Source: Methanoplanus limicola DSM 2279 (GTDB lineage: Archaea; Halobacteriota; Methanomicrobia; Methanomicrobiales; Methanomicrobiaceae). From it: a stretch of 64,000 nt of DNA. Every line of letters starts with the position of its first letter. Position 1 is the first letter of the stretch. The notes below the pieces were generated by a model. It was not told the origin of the DNA. It was given only the letters and a program-made list of their open reading frames with translations, and did not search any database. Of the stretch, positions 35,141 to 44,609 are shown in pieces. Made by a program: the position numbers and the translations under genes. The DNA is taken from NCBI RefSeq assembly GCF_000243255.1, contig NZ_CM001436.1, positions 2,833,075-2,897,074 of the forward strand, in the 5' to 3' direction.

Positions 35141-35416
35141 GAATAACAGTTCAATGATATAGTGAGAGTAAATTTATAATTCAATAGACTATTTTTAAAT
35201 GGAGATGACATCAAAGGATTGCTCTTTTGATTAAATCTTCCTTAAAACAAGTTATTTGGTAACTGACAGGAAAGAATAAGGGCCGTTTAACCAATCCAGT
35301 TTCCTTATCCTGCCCTGTTGTCTGCCAGTTATAGTCAACCGGCGTTTACCTGATTTCACATCAACTCTGATTAAGGTTTGCATGCCGGTTGTTCTTAGAA
35401 AATATGAGGTACAACT
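35141..35416 (+). promoter_or_regulatory. Leader B4, diverged upstream part
   Basis: The promoter part differs from the other B leaders (AGTAAATTTATAATTC near 35168 as TATA candidate) and no mini-ORF precedes it. Hairpin I is conserved (TAACTG with CAGTTA, ATAAGG with CCTTAT). Hairpin II is CAACCGGCGT with ATGCCGGTTG, with A-to-G giving a G-U pair. GAGGT precedes the ATG. Confidence 0.7.
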
Positions 35417-36100
35417 ATGAAATTAAAGAAAGGCGTGCGGGCCTTGAGCCTGCTAATGGTTTTAGCATTTCTAACAGCGATGTTCGTTCCGGCTGTTAGT
35501 GCTGAAAATATAAATGCTGATAAATCAACTCAAATTAGTGATAATAAATTAGGAAATTTTTTTGCAATGAAATCAAATGACGTTGTAAAAGCTTCAGAAG
35601 TAATTAATCTCGTAAATCCTAAATATTATCAAAATTTGACAAAAAATCAGAAAAAGGAATTTGAGAATCTGGATGTATTCATTCCAGATATAAATGATCC
35701 AAAAATAACTATGGACTTCAATATATCTGCAAAAAAGAAAAACACTGATTCAAAAGGTGAATATTATGTCTGGGCTCATGTGACTGGATTTGTCGACAAT
35801 GCATTTGTATGGTTAGGAATAGAAGGAGTAAATTATTTAGGATCACAGACTGCCGACATTATTATGCCATCAATGGAAACATCAGCCACTCTTTTCCATC
35901 GAACCAACTCAAATTGGCTCCAGGAAGAGTATATAACTTCATCATCCACATATTGGAACTATGATGAGGCCATGTCAACAATGTGGAATCCAGATTCAGG
36001 AGATTACAGAACAACAGCAGTTATTTACGGAGTATTTCCAGCAGGATATGAACCTGCAAGTTATTGTGAAGTAGGATATTCTGGAATTATTTCAAAATGA
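35417..36100 (+). CDS. Secreted protein of unknown function at the end of the array
   Basis: 227 residues with the array signal peptide. The mature part has NLTKNQKKEFENLDVFIPDI and a C-terminal beta-rich region (GEYYVWAHVTGFVDNAFVWLGIEGVNY in parts, YGVFPAGYEPASYCEVGYSG). One Cys, no metal or protease motif. No family recognised. No membrane partner gene of the protease-partner type follows. Confidence 0.7.
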   Translation: MKLKKGVRALSLLMVLAFLTAMFVPAVSAENINADKSTQISDNKLGNFFAMKSNDVVKASEVINLVNPKYYQNLTKNQKKEFENLDVFIPDINDPKITMDFNISAKKKNTDSKGEYYVWAHVTGFVDNAFVWLGIEGVNYLGSQTADIIMPSMETSATLFHRTNSNWLQEEYITSSSTYWNYDEAMSTMWNPDSGDYRTTAVIYGVFPAGYEPASYCEVGYSGIISK

Positions 36101-36200
36101 AAAGACAATAATATCTTTTCACTTTATTTTTTAGATTTAATTACAGATCATATCACATTTTAAATTGATTACGGCCAATAAAAACAAGGTTATTTAATAT

Positions 36201-36680
36201 ATGAATGAAAAGAAATTTTTGCTCTTTATCTTTATAATCAGCATACCCATAATACTCTCAACCGGATGCATTGACAATATGCCCCCAATGAGTGAAGGAA
36301 CTCCCGTACCGGATGACAAAGCAACACATCAGGAATGGATGAGACAATACAAAGAAAATCCAGAAAAATATCTTTACAATCCAGAAAATCCTCTGGAGTG
36401 GACACTGAAAGGGCTGGCATGCGCTGCTTCGGGTGGTGAACACGAAAAGGCGCTGGAGTATTTTGATACTGCAATAGAACTTGATCCAGAATTTGCAGAA
36501 CCATATTATGCAAAAGGTGTCTCTTTGCTTAACATGGAAAGATACGATGAAGCAGAAGAGTATTTCCAGAAAGCAATAGCCTTAAATCCACATTATAAAC
36601 CCCTAACAGAGGATTTTATGCATTACTTTACATCAAAGAGATCTAATGATTATAGTGAACTGCATAATGTTTTGGGATAA
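36201..36680 (+). CDS. TPR-containing lipoprotein
   Basis: 159 residues: hydrophobic N-terminus with lipobox LSTGC, a Pro-rich spacer, then tetratricopeptide repeats (NPLEWTLKGLACAASGGEHEKALEYFDTAIELDPEFAEPYYAKGVSLLNMERYDEAEEYFQKAIALNPHY in consecutive 34-residue units, about 55-137). The TPR consensus positions G8, Y11, A20, F24 and P32 are visible in both complete units. It probably mediates protein contacts on the cell surface. It is the last gene before the convergent ribosomal operon end. Confidence 0.8.
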   Translation: MNEKKFLLFIFIISIPIILSTGCIDNMPPMSEGTPVPDDKATHQEWMRQYKENPEKYLYNPENPLEWTLKGLACAASGGEHEKALEYFDTAIELDPEFAEPYYAKGVSLLNMERYDEAEEYFQKAIALNPHYKPLTEDFMHYFTSKRSNDYSELHNVLG

Positions 36681-36864
36681 TCGGAGTGTAACGGAGATTA
36701 TTCCAAACCATGCACTTATACCGCACTTCATAGTAATAAGCAAACTTTCCGGATTATTCCGGAAAGTTCTGCATTATACTATAATAATTACACACAATAT
36801 ATGGAGATAAAAAAAATAAGAGGAAAAAAGGTAAGATAATAATTAATAATATTTTTCAAAAATA

Positions 36865-37404
36865 CTAATCTTTGCAACTCTCTTTAAGATTATTAACAGC
36901 GGAGATGACAAAACCTGACAATTCATCAACTCCCCACTTCTCAGAATTTATAACGAGATCATATACCGAAAGGTCAGTTATATCGATATCATAATACATC
37001 TTATATCTTGCAGTCTCCGAGAGTTCTCTCTTGATAGTTTCGTCCTTTGCAGACTCAAGATCAGACTCTTCCCTTCCGGAGATCCTCCTGGCACGGCACT
37101 CCGGTGAGGCAGCAACCCAGATCTTAATATCCGCATTGTCTACCATATGCCCTGCAAGTCGGCCTTCAATAATAATATTATCCTCTCTTTCACCGATCTC
37201 TTTCTGCCGTTCATCAATAAGCCTGTCCACTTCCGGATCAGACTCACATAATTTACCAAACTCAATAAGATCCATTCCCTTCTCCTTTGCAAGGGAACGG
37301 AACACCTCTCCGGCAGATATAAATTTAAAAGAAAAAGTTTCAGAGAGTTTTTTGGATAGTGAGGTTGTCCCGCTTCCGGGAGGGCCGCTCACTGTAACCC
37401 TCAT
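36865..37404 (-). CDS. cmk: Cytidylate kinase
   Basis: The ATG at 37404 is chosen because it starts the P-loop strand directly: MRVTVSGPPGSGTTSLSKKL, the archaeal Cmk form with GSGTT in place of GKGT. 179 residues, typical for the short archaeal enzyme. IIIEGRLAGH and RARRISGREE fit the NMP-binding and lid regions. It converts CMP or dCMP to the diphosphate with ATP. The TGATG overlap with DUF106 shows coupling; this is the last gene of the ribosomal operon. Confidence 0.9.
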   Translation of the reverse strand: MRVTVSGPPGSGTTSLSKKLSETFSFKFISAGEVFRSLAKEKGMDLIEFGKLCESDPEVDRLIDERQKEIGEREDNIIIEGRLAGHMVDNADIKIWVAASPECRARRISGREESDLESAKDETIKRELSETARYKMYYDIDITDLSVYDLVINSEKWGVDELSGFVISAVNNLKESCKD

Positions 37405-38009
37405 CAGAGACCTCCGATATCCAGAGTCTTTCTGATGACCTGACTGAGTGTCAGAGAGCAGAGCATATACCAGAGAATCCATGCAGGCAGAATAAGGAAT
37501 GTTGGATCATTCAGGCCCAGAGTACCCATAAACGGGAATGTAATTTCCCCCATATCGGGTGCCATATGCAAAAGCCACAGGAATATAGGAATGGTAATCA
37601 ACATAATCCAGCCCATAGGCTTAAACTGCTCCTGAGACATTGCAAGCTGGTCCTGCATCATCCTGTCCCTCTTCTCATTCATCTTTTTGACTCTCTTCTC
37701 ATCGCCGGAAAGCTGAGCCTCACGAAACTCCTTCTGGAAATCACGCATCTTCTTCTGAACAGCCTGCATCTTCTCATAATCAATTGTATATTTCTGAAGA
37801 AGAGAAGAGTAACAGCCCGTAATTACTGCAAGAAGAAGAATCATCTCCGGCCATGAAATACCAAGAATATTGTATATAGGATTTAAGAGAACTCCTGCTA
37901 TAGAAGCCACCAGATCCCTTAGCGCCGGAATACTGTAGATGACCATGGCAATGACCATTATTATTAAAAAATTAAACATTCCGGCGTTCTGAGTCTTTGC
38001 CTTAGCCAT
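37404..38009 (-). CDS. DUF106 membrane protein (archaeal YidC/EMC3-like insertase)
   Basis: 201 residues with three hydrophobic segments (about 12-32, 48-65, 128-148, plus a C-terminal one) and a cytoplasmic coiled coil rich in Lys/Arg (KMRDFQKEFREAQLSGDEK). This is the layout of DUF106, recognised as the archaeal member of the Oxa1/YidC/EMC3/GET1 insertases. Its place between secY-adkA and cmk is the conserved archaeal order and agrees with a role in membrane protein insertion. Confidence 0.88.
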   Translation of the reverse strand: MAKAKTQNAGMFNFLIIMVIAMVIYSIPALRDLVASIAGVLLNPIYNILGISWPEMILLLAVITGCYSSLLQKYTIDYEKMQAVQKKMRDFQKEFREAQLSGDEKRVKKMNEKRDRMMQDQLAMSQEQFKPMGWIMLITIPIFLWLLHMAPDMGEITFPFMGTLGLNDPTFLILPAWILWYMLCSLTLSQVIRKTLDIGGL

Positions 38010-38015
38010 AATGTA

Positions 38016-38591
38016 TCACCTCAGAAGTGTAACCATCTCAGATATTGCATTATCCAGAAGATAATCAAGATTCTTAATTATTTTCACAGTACATCCGGTC
38101 ATCATCGAATATGAAGCTGCCATATAGCGGTTATATCTCTGATGATCTTTAATTGCCGCATATCCTTCCATATCACGCTGCCTGCTCATATCAGAGAGGC
38201 GGCGTTTAAGGATCTGATCTTCATCTGTCTCAACAAGCACGATAATGTCAGGCTTCAGTTCATTTAAAACCCAGGCCGGAAGACCTGCCAGATAACCTGA
38301 CGGTGTGCTCACTGTACAGTGCGTATCGACAATAACATTCTCATTGATTCTTGCTATAACCTGGGCCGCAGTCTTTTGCAGTGAGCACTGAATATCCTGA
38401 TCAAGACGCCTCATCTCGTCACGATCATGGACATTTTCCTGCTCACATGCAACTTCAAACATGCAGGTCCCAAAATTAATGGAGGTGTAATTAATACCCT
38501 CCTCCTTAAGCGCCTCAAGAGAAGCATTAATCACAGTTGTCTTTCCAACTCCGGGAACGCCCGTTATTACAACCTTTCTGCCAGTACTCAA
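38016..38591 (-). CDS. adkA: Archaeal-type adenylate kinase
   Basis: 191 residues beginning with a P-loop, KVVITGVPGVGKTTVINASL, and carrying INFGTCMFEVACE and VDTHCTVSTPSGYLAGLP, the marks of the trimeric AdkA family found only in archaea. It interconverts AMP, ATP and ADP. It lies 7 bases after secY, its usual archaeal position. Confidence 0.93.
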   Translation of the reverse strand: MSTGRKVVITGVPGVGKTTVINASLEALKEEGINYTSINFGTCMFEVACEQENVHDRDEMRRLDQDIQCSLQKTAAQVIARINENVIVDTHCTVSTPSGYLAGLPAWVLNELKPDIIVLVETDEDQILKRRLSDMSRQRDMEGYAAIKDHQRYNRYMAASYSMMTGCTVKIIKNLDYLLDNAISEMVTLLR

Positions 38592-38598
38592 AACCTGT

Positions 38599-40032
38599 TC
38601 ACTCCTTTCCGAAGAATCCCCTCATAAACGGATACATCTCCATAATCTGCTCACTTGCAATCTCTTCATAAAGCCTGTATACAATACTGACAGTAAGAAG
38701 AAGTCCTGTACCTCCTACAGCACCTATAACACCAAGATAGTTGGCAAGGACACTGAGCAGACCGACTGCAATACCGCCGATAACAGTTACACGGGGGATG
38801 TATCTGTCAAGGTATTTTACAAGAACCTGTTCATTGCGCCTGTAGCCGGGGATATGCATTCCGCTTCTCTGAATCTGTCTTGCGACATGTGGTGAATCAA
38901 GTCCTGCGGTCTTTACCCAGAAGAGAGCAAAGATCGCACCTCCGACCACCATTACAAAGAAATCTATTCCCATACGCAATAGAACTTCCCATACCGGATG
39001 GCCGAGATCAGAGAGCCACCACATCCAGTCAGTAGGGGCATTAATCGGAGCTGTCACATACATGATTCCGTCAACAGGAGTCTGGCCGTCAAACTTTCCA
39101 AGGAAAGTAATACCGATATTGTTCAGGAACAGACCAACCATCTGCCAGTTTGCCTGAAGAACACGGACAAGAATCATCGGAAGAACACTTGCATATATAA
39201 GCTTGACAGGGAATCTTCCTCTTGCACCCCTCACAGCCGAATGGGCAAGCGGAATTTCAATCCTCGTAGATTCTGCATATACAACAAGACCAAATATGAA
39301 TATTGTTGTGAGCAGAGCAAGGATTTCAAGCCCGAAATATTCGACAAAATTTGCACCATCAGCAATCACTGCAAAAAGCCTGGGGAAGAATCCAATTGGA
39401 TAAGCATCATTTACAGGGGACCAGTTCAGGAAACCGTTTATCAGACCCTGTGAAACACCGGCAACGATAAACAGGCCAACACCTGACCCGACACCCCATT
39501 TCGTGACAACTTCATCCATCAGAAATATCAGTACCCCGCCCATGCACAACTGCAGAAATATCAGGATTGTAACAATCATCATACTTCCGCCGAAGAGCTG
39601 CATAGCAATTGCAGAATCAGGTCTCAGAAAGCCGCCGACCACGTTTGGAGCAGCTTCAAGCACAATCATCACAAAGATCATCAGTTTCTGAAGACCCATG
39701 TACATAACCTGTCCACGGGTGTCAGATGTATTGATGCCCAGAAGATCTGCACCATTTAAGAGCTGGAGCACAATAGACGCTGTGACAATCGGTCCTATTC
39801 CAAGATGGACAAGAGACCCGCTTGCACCGGCAAGAAGAGCACGGTACATTCCGAGCCAGTCCTGAGATTCAGGACTAAGACCAAATATCTGAACATTTGT
39901 CAATAAAAAATACAATATCAGAACAGCTACTGTCCACAAAACTTTATTTTTAAAGTGGACATGCCCCTCTGGTGCTCTGACAGCCGGCATTGCTGCCAGA
40001 AGCGGCTCCATTCGATCCAGCATCGCTCCCAT
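38599..40032 (-). CDS. secY: Preprotein translocase subunit SecY
   Basis: 477 residues with ten transmembrane segments. Archaeal SecY features include the plug region LGIGPIVTASIVLQLLNG, RIEIPLAHSAVRGARGRFPVKL (cytosolic loop, ribosome contact) and the GMHIPGYRRNEQVLVKYLDRYIPR loop toward the C-terminus, shown in parts. It forms the Sec channel that exports the many signal-peptide proteins of this window. 22 bases after L15. Confidence 0.97.
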   Translation of the reverse strand: MGAMLDRMEPLLAAMPAVRAPEGHVHFKNKVLWTVAVLILYFLLTNVQIFGLSPESQDWLGMYRALLAGASGSLVHLGIGPIVTASIVLQLLNGADLLGINTSDTRGQVMYMGLQKLMIFVMIVLEAAPNVVGGFLRPDSAIAMQLFGGSMMIVTILIFLQLCMGGVLIFLMDEVVTKWGVGSGVGLFIVAGVSQGLINGFLNWSPVNDAYPIGFFPRLFAVIADGANFVEYFGLEILALLTTIFIFGLVVYAESTRIEIPLAHSAVRGARGRFPVKLIYASVLPMILVRVLQANWQMVGLFLNNIGITFLGKFDGQTPVDGIMYVTAPINAPTDWMWWLSDLGHPVWEVLLRMGIDFFVMVVGGAIFALFWVKTAGLDSPHVARQIQRSGMHIPGYRRNEQVLVKYLDRYIPRVTVIGGIAVGLLSVLANYLGVIGAVGGTGLLLTVSIVYRLYEEIASEQIMEMYPFMRGFFGKE

Positions 40033-40054
40033 ATATGATTCACCAAAAAAAAGA

Positions 40055-40480
40055 TCAGGCGGTCAGAGCCTGACCACCGTTCTCTTCGATTTTTGCCCTT
40101 GCACTCTCGGAGAATGCAGGAGCAGTAATATTCATTTTATGATTAATCTTTCCGCCGCCAAGTATTTTATCAATTCCTATTTGTTCGGCGTCAATCACGA
40201 CAACATCATCCTGCATGGTAGCAAGACCCTGTTTAATAAGGGAATCCACCAGCTGGTCAAGGTCGCCGACATCAATCACATTAGCTGAAACTTTATTCTT
40301 ACTTACAAAACCGTGCTTTCCGTTGTGGACTTCACCGAGCAAAAGGAAATGTGTAAACCTGTGATCCCTGTGACCTGCACGTCCTTTTCCTCCGCGATTT
40401 CCTGCACCACGGCGGTTTTTATGGGTACCGCCGCCACATGTGCGTGAACCACGGTACTTTGATCTTTTATTTACCGGCAT
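40055..40480 (-). CDS. rpl15: Ribosomal protein L15 (uL15)
   Basis: 141 residues; the Gly/Arg-rich N-terminus (GGGTHKNRRGAGNRGGKGRA and HRDH) is typical of archaeal uL15. Large-subunit protein that binds 23S rRNA late in assembly. 6 bases after L30. Confidence 0.97.
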   Translation of the reverse strand: MPVNKRSKYRGSRTCGGGTHKNRRGAGNRGGKGRAGHRDHRFTHFLLLGEVHNGKHGFVSKNKVSANVIDVGDLDQLVDSLIKQGLATMQDDVVVIDAEQIGIDKILGGGKINHKMNITAPAFSESARAKIEENGGQALTA

Positions 40481-40486
40481 TTAAAT

Positions 40487-40948
40487 TCACCTCATCCTGT
40501 AGAGAAGTCCGTTGATCTCACTTCCGTAATTTCCAAGAGCACCACCCTGCTGGTATGTGCGCTTTATGGACTTGTATCCCTTCCTGGGTGGGTGTAGACG
40601 GAGAACCGGTTTTAAATCCGGAATATCAGTCAGTTTTGCCTCACCAGCACAGACTGCCTCTGCAAAGGAAGCAATATCTGCAAAGTCTGAATTCTCCTTC
40701 ACATACTCATCCGTAAGCTTACCATCTGCTGAAAGGCGGCCACGGGTTGTGAGAAGTGTCGCAAGAACACCGGCATCTGCCTGACCATATGCAACATAGT
40801 CCTTTACCTTCCTGATCATACCCATGTATGCCGGGGTTTCAGGCAAAATGACACAGTGGTTGACATGATGCAGACGAAGCATCTTAAGAGTGTCCTTAAT
40901 TTCCTTTCGGGCGTTTACAACACCGCGAACCTGCACAACGAAATACAT
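40487..40948 (-). CDS. rpl30: Ribosomal protein L30 (uL30)
   Basis: 153 residues, the long archaeal/eukaryotic form (bacterial L30 is about 60). Core [20 protein letters not shown] with [13 protein letters not shown]-terminal [20 protein letters not shown]. Its start overlaps the S5 stop by one base. Confidence 0.96.
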   Translation of the reverse strand: MYFVVQVRGVVNARKEIKDTLKMLRLHHVNHCVILPETPAYMGMIRKVKDYVAYGQADAGVLATLLTTRGRLSADGKLTDEYVKENSDFADIASFAEAVCAGEAKLTDIPDLKPVLRLHPPRKGYKSIKRTYQQGGALGNYGSEINGLLYRMR

Positions 40949-41568
40949 TATCTTGAACCTCCGCCGGTTCTGACAAGATTTGCCTGCTTGAGCGCATCAA
41001 ATGTCGCCTTGGCGAAATTAATTGTTGTTCTGGTCTGTCCGCTTGACGATGTCCAGACATCCTTAACTCCGGCAAGTTCGAGCACTTTCTTTCCGATGTC
41101 ACCGGTAACAAGACCGATTCCCTGTGGTGCCGGCATAAGGTTTACCTTTACACTGCCAGCCCTTCCTGTAACACGCACCGGGATAGAGTGACCCTGCCCG
41201 CATGCACATTCCCAGCTGCCACAGCCTCTCTTAACTTTGATAATATTGAGCTTTGCATTGGCAATTGCCTTTTTAATTGCATTGCCAACCTGGGCATCCT
41301 TGCCCTGGCCAAAGCCAATATATCCGTTGCGGTTTCCGACAACCACAGCACAGCGGAATTTTACACGCCTTCCACTGTCAGTCATCCTCTGAACCATGTT
41401 AATATCGAGAACTTCATCCTCAAGATCCGGGAGGAAGTAATCGACAATCTGAGGTTCCTTTATTGGCCTGCCGCCTTCAAGAATTGCTTCAAGACTGGAA
41501 AACTCTCCGGCCACGACCTGTTTACCAAGGCCAGTGAGAGGAATCCATTCTTCCTGTTCATAGGCCAT
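40948..41568 (-). CDS. rps5: Ribosomal protein S5 (uS5)
   Basis: 206 residues. The dsRBD-like core [19 protein letters not shown] and the second domain [20 protein letters not shown] are clear. Small-subunit protein involved in decoding accuracy. Start and stop overlap neighbours by one base each, so translation is coupled. Confidence 0.97.
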   Translation of the reverse strand: MAYEQEEWIPLTGLGKQVVAGEFSSLEAILEGGRPIKEPQIVDYFLPDLEDEVLDINMVQRMTDSGRRVKFRCAVVVGNRNGYIGFGQGKDAQVGNAIKKAIANAKLNIIKVKRGCGSWECACGQGHSIPVRVTGRAGSVKVNLMPAPQGIGLVTGDIGKKVLELAGVKDVWTSSSGQTRTTINFAKATFDALKQANLVRTGGGSR

Positions 41569-42095
41569 TATTTCAGCTCCTTCATTATTGCATCTTCAGC
41601 CGCTTCGACATTTTCTTTAAGGTCGCCTGCCTTTTCAGGCTGATATGCTACGATATGAGCGCCCTTTACTCTGTCGTCATCCGGAAGAATCTCTTCTCCG
41701 TGCGGTATATTTAGTCCGGCAGCCACAGCACCTTTAAGTGCAGCAAAGACCTTTGCACCGTATGTTGCACGGTGAAGACCTATGTCAAGAATTGCCTCTT
41801 CATATCCTGCATTGAATGCCTTTACTGCAAAGAGCATTCCTGTAAGATATGCTGCTGGTGTGTTACCGCTGTAACCCTTATATCCAAATTTCTCAAGTTC
41901 GCCCGAATATGCAGCTACGAGAGTTCTGTCACCCTCAAGACCTGCTTCAACGAGCTGACAGATTACCTGCCTGTTTGTAATGCGAACCACCATACGGGGT
42001 TTGCCTGAAACAACAAGTTTTGAACGCTTATAATAATCTGTCTTACCTTCCCTTCTCCTGCGGAACGCAACAAAATATCTTGGTCCGGTTGCCAT
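41568..42095 (-). CDS. rpl18: Ribosomal protein L18 (uL18)
   Basis: 175 residues, the archaeal L18/L5e form that binds 5S rRNA. N-terminal [20 protein letters not shown] and [20 protein letters not shown] match. It abuts L19e with no gap. Confidence 0.96.
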   Translation of the reverse strand: MATGPRYFVAFRRRREGKTDYYKRSKLVVSGKPRMVVRITNRQVICQLVEAGLEGDRTLVAAYSGELEKFGYKGYSGNTPAAYLTGMLFAVKAFNAGYEEAILDIGLHRATYGAKVFAALKGAVAAGLNIPHGEEILPDDDRVKGAHIVAYQPEKAGDLKENVEAAEDAIMKELK

Positions 42096-42548
42096 TTATT
42101 CCATCCTCCCTGAAATATGCTCAAGCTGAGCCTTCATGTGGGCGACATTTCTGAACTGTCCACCGGAAGCTTTTCTATACATTATTCTGTAAAGATGAGC
42201 GTCAATCTGACCTTCGTCACGCATTACGCGGAGTTCTCTTCTGATTGCACGGATCTTCTTAATCCATTCTCTCTTGGACGGAGTACGTGCACCCTGTGCA
42301 CCCTTGCGGCGTCCGTGTCCCTTTCTGTGACCGTATGAACGCTTGGCTGTCAGTGCCCTTGCCCTGCCGCGGCTTACACCTTTAACAGGTTTTGCACTGA
42401 TTGCACCTTCATCAATAAGCCCTCTGATATCCTCACGCGAGATTGCATTGCTGATATCATCTGAACGTTCTGAATCGAGTTTTACGCGGTTCACACCACA
42501 TTTCAGTACAGAGGCAGCGATGCGCTTCTGATTCCTCAGATCACTCAT
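42096..42548 (-). CDS. rpl19e: Ribosomal protein L19e (eL19)
   Basis: 150 residues, no bacterial counterpart. [19 protein letters not shown] at the start and the basic helix [20 protein letters not shown] are diagnostic. It overlaps the L32e stop by 8 bases. Confidence 0.97.
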   Translation of the reverse strand: MSDLRNQKRIAASVLKCGVNRVKLDSERSDDISNAISREDIRGLIDEGAISAKPVKGVSRGRARALTAKRSYGHRKGHGRRKGAQGARTPSKREWIKKIRAIRRELRVMRDEGQIDAHLYRIMYRKASGGQFRNVAHMKAQLEHISGRME

Positions 42549-42972
42549 CGTCTTCTGCCTCCTCTACAGATTCTTCCACATCCTTCAAAGGAGCATTGAT
42601 CTCCTTAGGATTGAGAACCTTAAATCCAAGTCCTTCGGCTTTTGCCTGAATTTCAAAGCGCTTTTTATTACCGACTGTGCCGGCAATCCTTAATGCCTGA
42701 ACTTCAGGATTGAGTCCCTCAAGGTCAGCAGGGTTATAGACCAGTACATCTTCATATCCACTTGGATGCAGGAAACGCACAGCTTTAGGACTGCCGAATC
42801 CAGGCTGAGGATGACGTCCCTTCGCCTTGTACTGTCTTCTCTGCTTGCTCTGGAGACCACGTGGTCTTCTCCATGTGTCCTCCAGTTTCTTCTTGCGGGA
42901 AAGGCCCTGGCGCTTGAAGGTTGCACGCTGGGAATTGCGTGCCCTGATAAGTCTAATCTTTTCGTCAGCCAT
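42541..42972 (-). CDS. rpl32e: Ribosomal protein L32e (eL32)
   Basis: 143 residues, archaeal/eukaryotic-specific. Core [20 protein letters not shown] and [20 protein letters not shown]; the C-terminus is a short acidic tail ([11 protein letters not shown]). The extension is longer than in many archaea. Confidence 0.96.
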   Translation of the reverse strand: MADEKIRLIRARNSQRATFKRQGLSRKKKLEDTWRRPRGLQSKQRRQYKAKGRHPQPGFGSPKAVRFLHPSGYEDVLVYNPADLEGLNPEVQALRIAGTVGNKKRFEIQAKAEGLGFKVLNPKEINAPLKDVEESVEEAEDDE

Positions 42973-42977
42973 TTATC

Positions 42978-43502
42978 TCACGCCTTTTCAACAATGTATA
43001 TTCCGTCCTGGAAAACGCGAGTGTCACGTCCACGGACCTTTGTTGCTTTCTCTATTCTTGATGCACTTATACCGACAAGTTCCTTATTGATACCGGAGAG
43101 AGTAATTTCATCTCCTTCAATCTTGATGGAAACTCCTTCAGGAATAGCTGCATATCTTGCTTCCTTCTCTCCGAGGAAGTTTACGATTTCAAGCATATCA
43201 CTGCTCTGCTTAAGCTGAATCGGAAAGTGGTTGTATATTACCTTTAAGCGGTACACATACTCTTCCTGGACACCCCTGCACATATTTCCTGCATGTGCAA
43301 CAAATGTTCCAAGCATTGCATAGATCTTCTTCCTTGTGGATTCAGTTGAGACGATAAATTCACCATCTTCAACCCTGAGAGATATACCAGGGTAGTGCAG
43401 ATTGCGTTTAAGAGTGCCTTTAGGTCCTGAAACAACAAGGGTTGAACCCTGAACTTCAGCATTTACGCCATCAGGAACCTGAATTCTTTTTTCTGTTGCC
43501 AT
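42978..43502 (-). CDS. rpl6: Ribosomal protein L6 (uL6)
   Basis: 174 residues with the two repeated beta domains of uL6; VNAEVQGSTLVVSGPKGTLK and the second-domain sequence VRGRDTRVFQDGIYIVEK are typical. It binds 23S rRNA near the factor-binding site. Confidence 0.96.
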   Translation of the reverse strand: MATEKRIQVPDGVNAEVQGSTLVVSGPKGTLKRNLHYPGISLRVEDGEFIVSTESTRKKIYAMLGTFVAHAGNMCRGVQEEYVYRLKVIYNHFPIQLKQSSDMLEIVNFLGEKEARYAAIPEGVSIKIEGDEITLSGINKELVGISASRIEKATKVRGRDTRVFQDGIYIVEKA

Positions 43503-43516
43503 TCTGAATGCACCAC

Positions 43517-43918
43517 CTAATACACATATCCGAGAAGCTCACCGCCGACACCCTCATGTCGTGCTGTCTCGTGTGAGATTACACCTTTTGAGGTAGTCAG
43601 GATAAGTATTCCAAAGTTCTTTGCAGGAAGATATCTGGTTTCCCATTCTTCGATTTCATCAGTCTTAACGGTGAAACGTGGTGTGATAGAACCACACTTG
43701 TTGATATTACCATTAAGTGAGATTCTGAACTGTCCGCCCCTTCCGTCGTCAATCAGTTCGAATCCTTCGATGTAACCTTCTTCCTTCATTATGCCGAGCA
43801 TTGATCCGATGAGCTTTCCGGCAGGTTCAACAATACAGAATGTTTTGCCTACATCAGACGCGTTCTTGATTGTGCTCATAGCATCTGCAATTGGATTTAG
43901 TTTTGTCAATTTAAACAC
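43517..43918 (-). CDS. rps8: Ribosomal protein S8 (uS8)
   Basis: 133 residues. [19 protein letters not shown] and the C-terminal [18 protein letters not shown] match archaeal uS8, a primary binder of 16S rRNA central domain. The spc-operon repressor role known in bacteria is not shown here. Confidence 0.97.
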   Translation of the reverse strand: MFKLTKLNPIADAMSTIKNASDVGKTFCIVEPAGKLIGSMLGIMKEEGYIEGFELIDDGRGGQFRISLNGNINKCGSITPRFTVKTDEIEEWETRYLPAKNFGILILTTSKGVISHETARHEGVGGELLGYVY

Positions 43919-43923
43919 CTCAT

Positions 43924-44100
43924 TTAATTGAGCTTCTTAAACCCGATCTTTGCTGCGTTCTCACGGAAGCACTGCCTGCAGAGCCAGATATTGTATCTGC
44001 GGACAAGTCCCTGTTTTCTTCCGCACATCTGGCATGCATTTGCTCCACGGCCAAACTTCTTTGTGGATTCTTTCTGGTTTGCGTTCTTATTCTGTGCCAT
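43924..44100 (-). CDS. rps14: Ribosomal protein S14, zinc-binding form (uS14)
   Basis: A 58-residue gene read on the minus strand from ATG 44100 to TAA 43924. The zinc ribbon is visible: CQMCGRKQG, then about a dozen residues, then [10 protein letters not shown] (four Cys ligands), followed by the conserved AKIGFKKLN end. It lies between L5 (2 bases) and S8 (5 bases), its standard archaeal place. Confidence 0.96.
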   Translation of the reverse strand: MAQNKNANQKESTKKFGRGANACQMCGRKQGLVRRYNIWLCRQCFRENAAKIGFKKLN

Positions 44101-44102
44101 AA

Positions 44103-44609
44103 TTACTGCACCTCCACCTGGAACCTGTCTGCCATGAATTTGATAGCATCTTCACGTGAAACTCTCTGAGCTGCCGGAAGTTTCTTCTTCTCAATGCTTC
44201 TGCGGCTGATACGTACACCTCTCCTCTCAAGAATGACTGTTATGTCCATACCATAGATACCGATCATTGGATCGTAGCTCTGGCCCGGAAAATCGGTGTG
44301 CTCCTCAATACCAAAAGAAACATTGCCTGTTTTATCAAACTGTCCTGCATAAAGCTTCTTCTCAACAATTTCAAGAGCTGCCCTTACAACCTCTTCTGCT
44401 TTTTCTCCCCTGAGGAATACTTTGCAGCCGATTGCCTGGCCCTTTCTGATTCCAAAAGCAGGCTGGGTTCTCTTTGCAATTGTTCTGACAGTCTTCTGAC
44501 CGGTGATCTCTGAGATGATATTCTCAGCTTTCATTAATTTGTCACCGGACTCTCCGACACCCATGTGGACTACGACTTTGTCAATGCGGACTTCCTGCAT
44601 TGGGTTCAT
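44103..44609 (-). CDS. rpl5: Ribosomal protein L5 (uL5)
   Basis: 168 residues. [20 protein letters not shown] and [20 protein letters not shown] are typical of archaeal uL5, which contacts 5S rRNA and the P-site tRNA. It overlaps S4e by 4 bases. Confidence 0.97.
   Translation of the reverse strand: MNPMQEVRIDKVVVHMGVGESGDKLMKAENIISEITGQKTVRTIAKRTQPAFGIRKGQAIGCKVFLRGEKAEEVVRAALEIVEKKLYAGQFDKTGNVSFGIEEHTDFPGQSYDPMIGIYGMDITVILERRGVRISRRSIEKKKLPAAQRVSREDAIKFMADRFQVEVQ

Noticed and set aside
16865..35416. A CRISPR array
   Set aside because: Repeats are 240-390 bp long, few, and separated by full genes; no short repeat-spacer pattern and no cas genes.
16865..35416. A diversity-generating retroelement
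   Set aside because: No reverse transcriptase gene and no template/variable repeat pair; variation covers whole coding regions rather than adenine positions.
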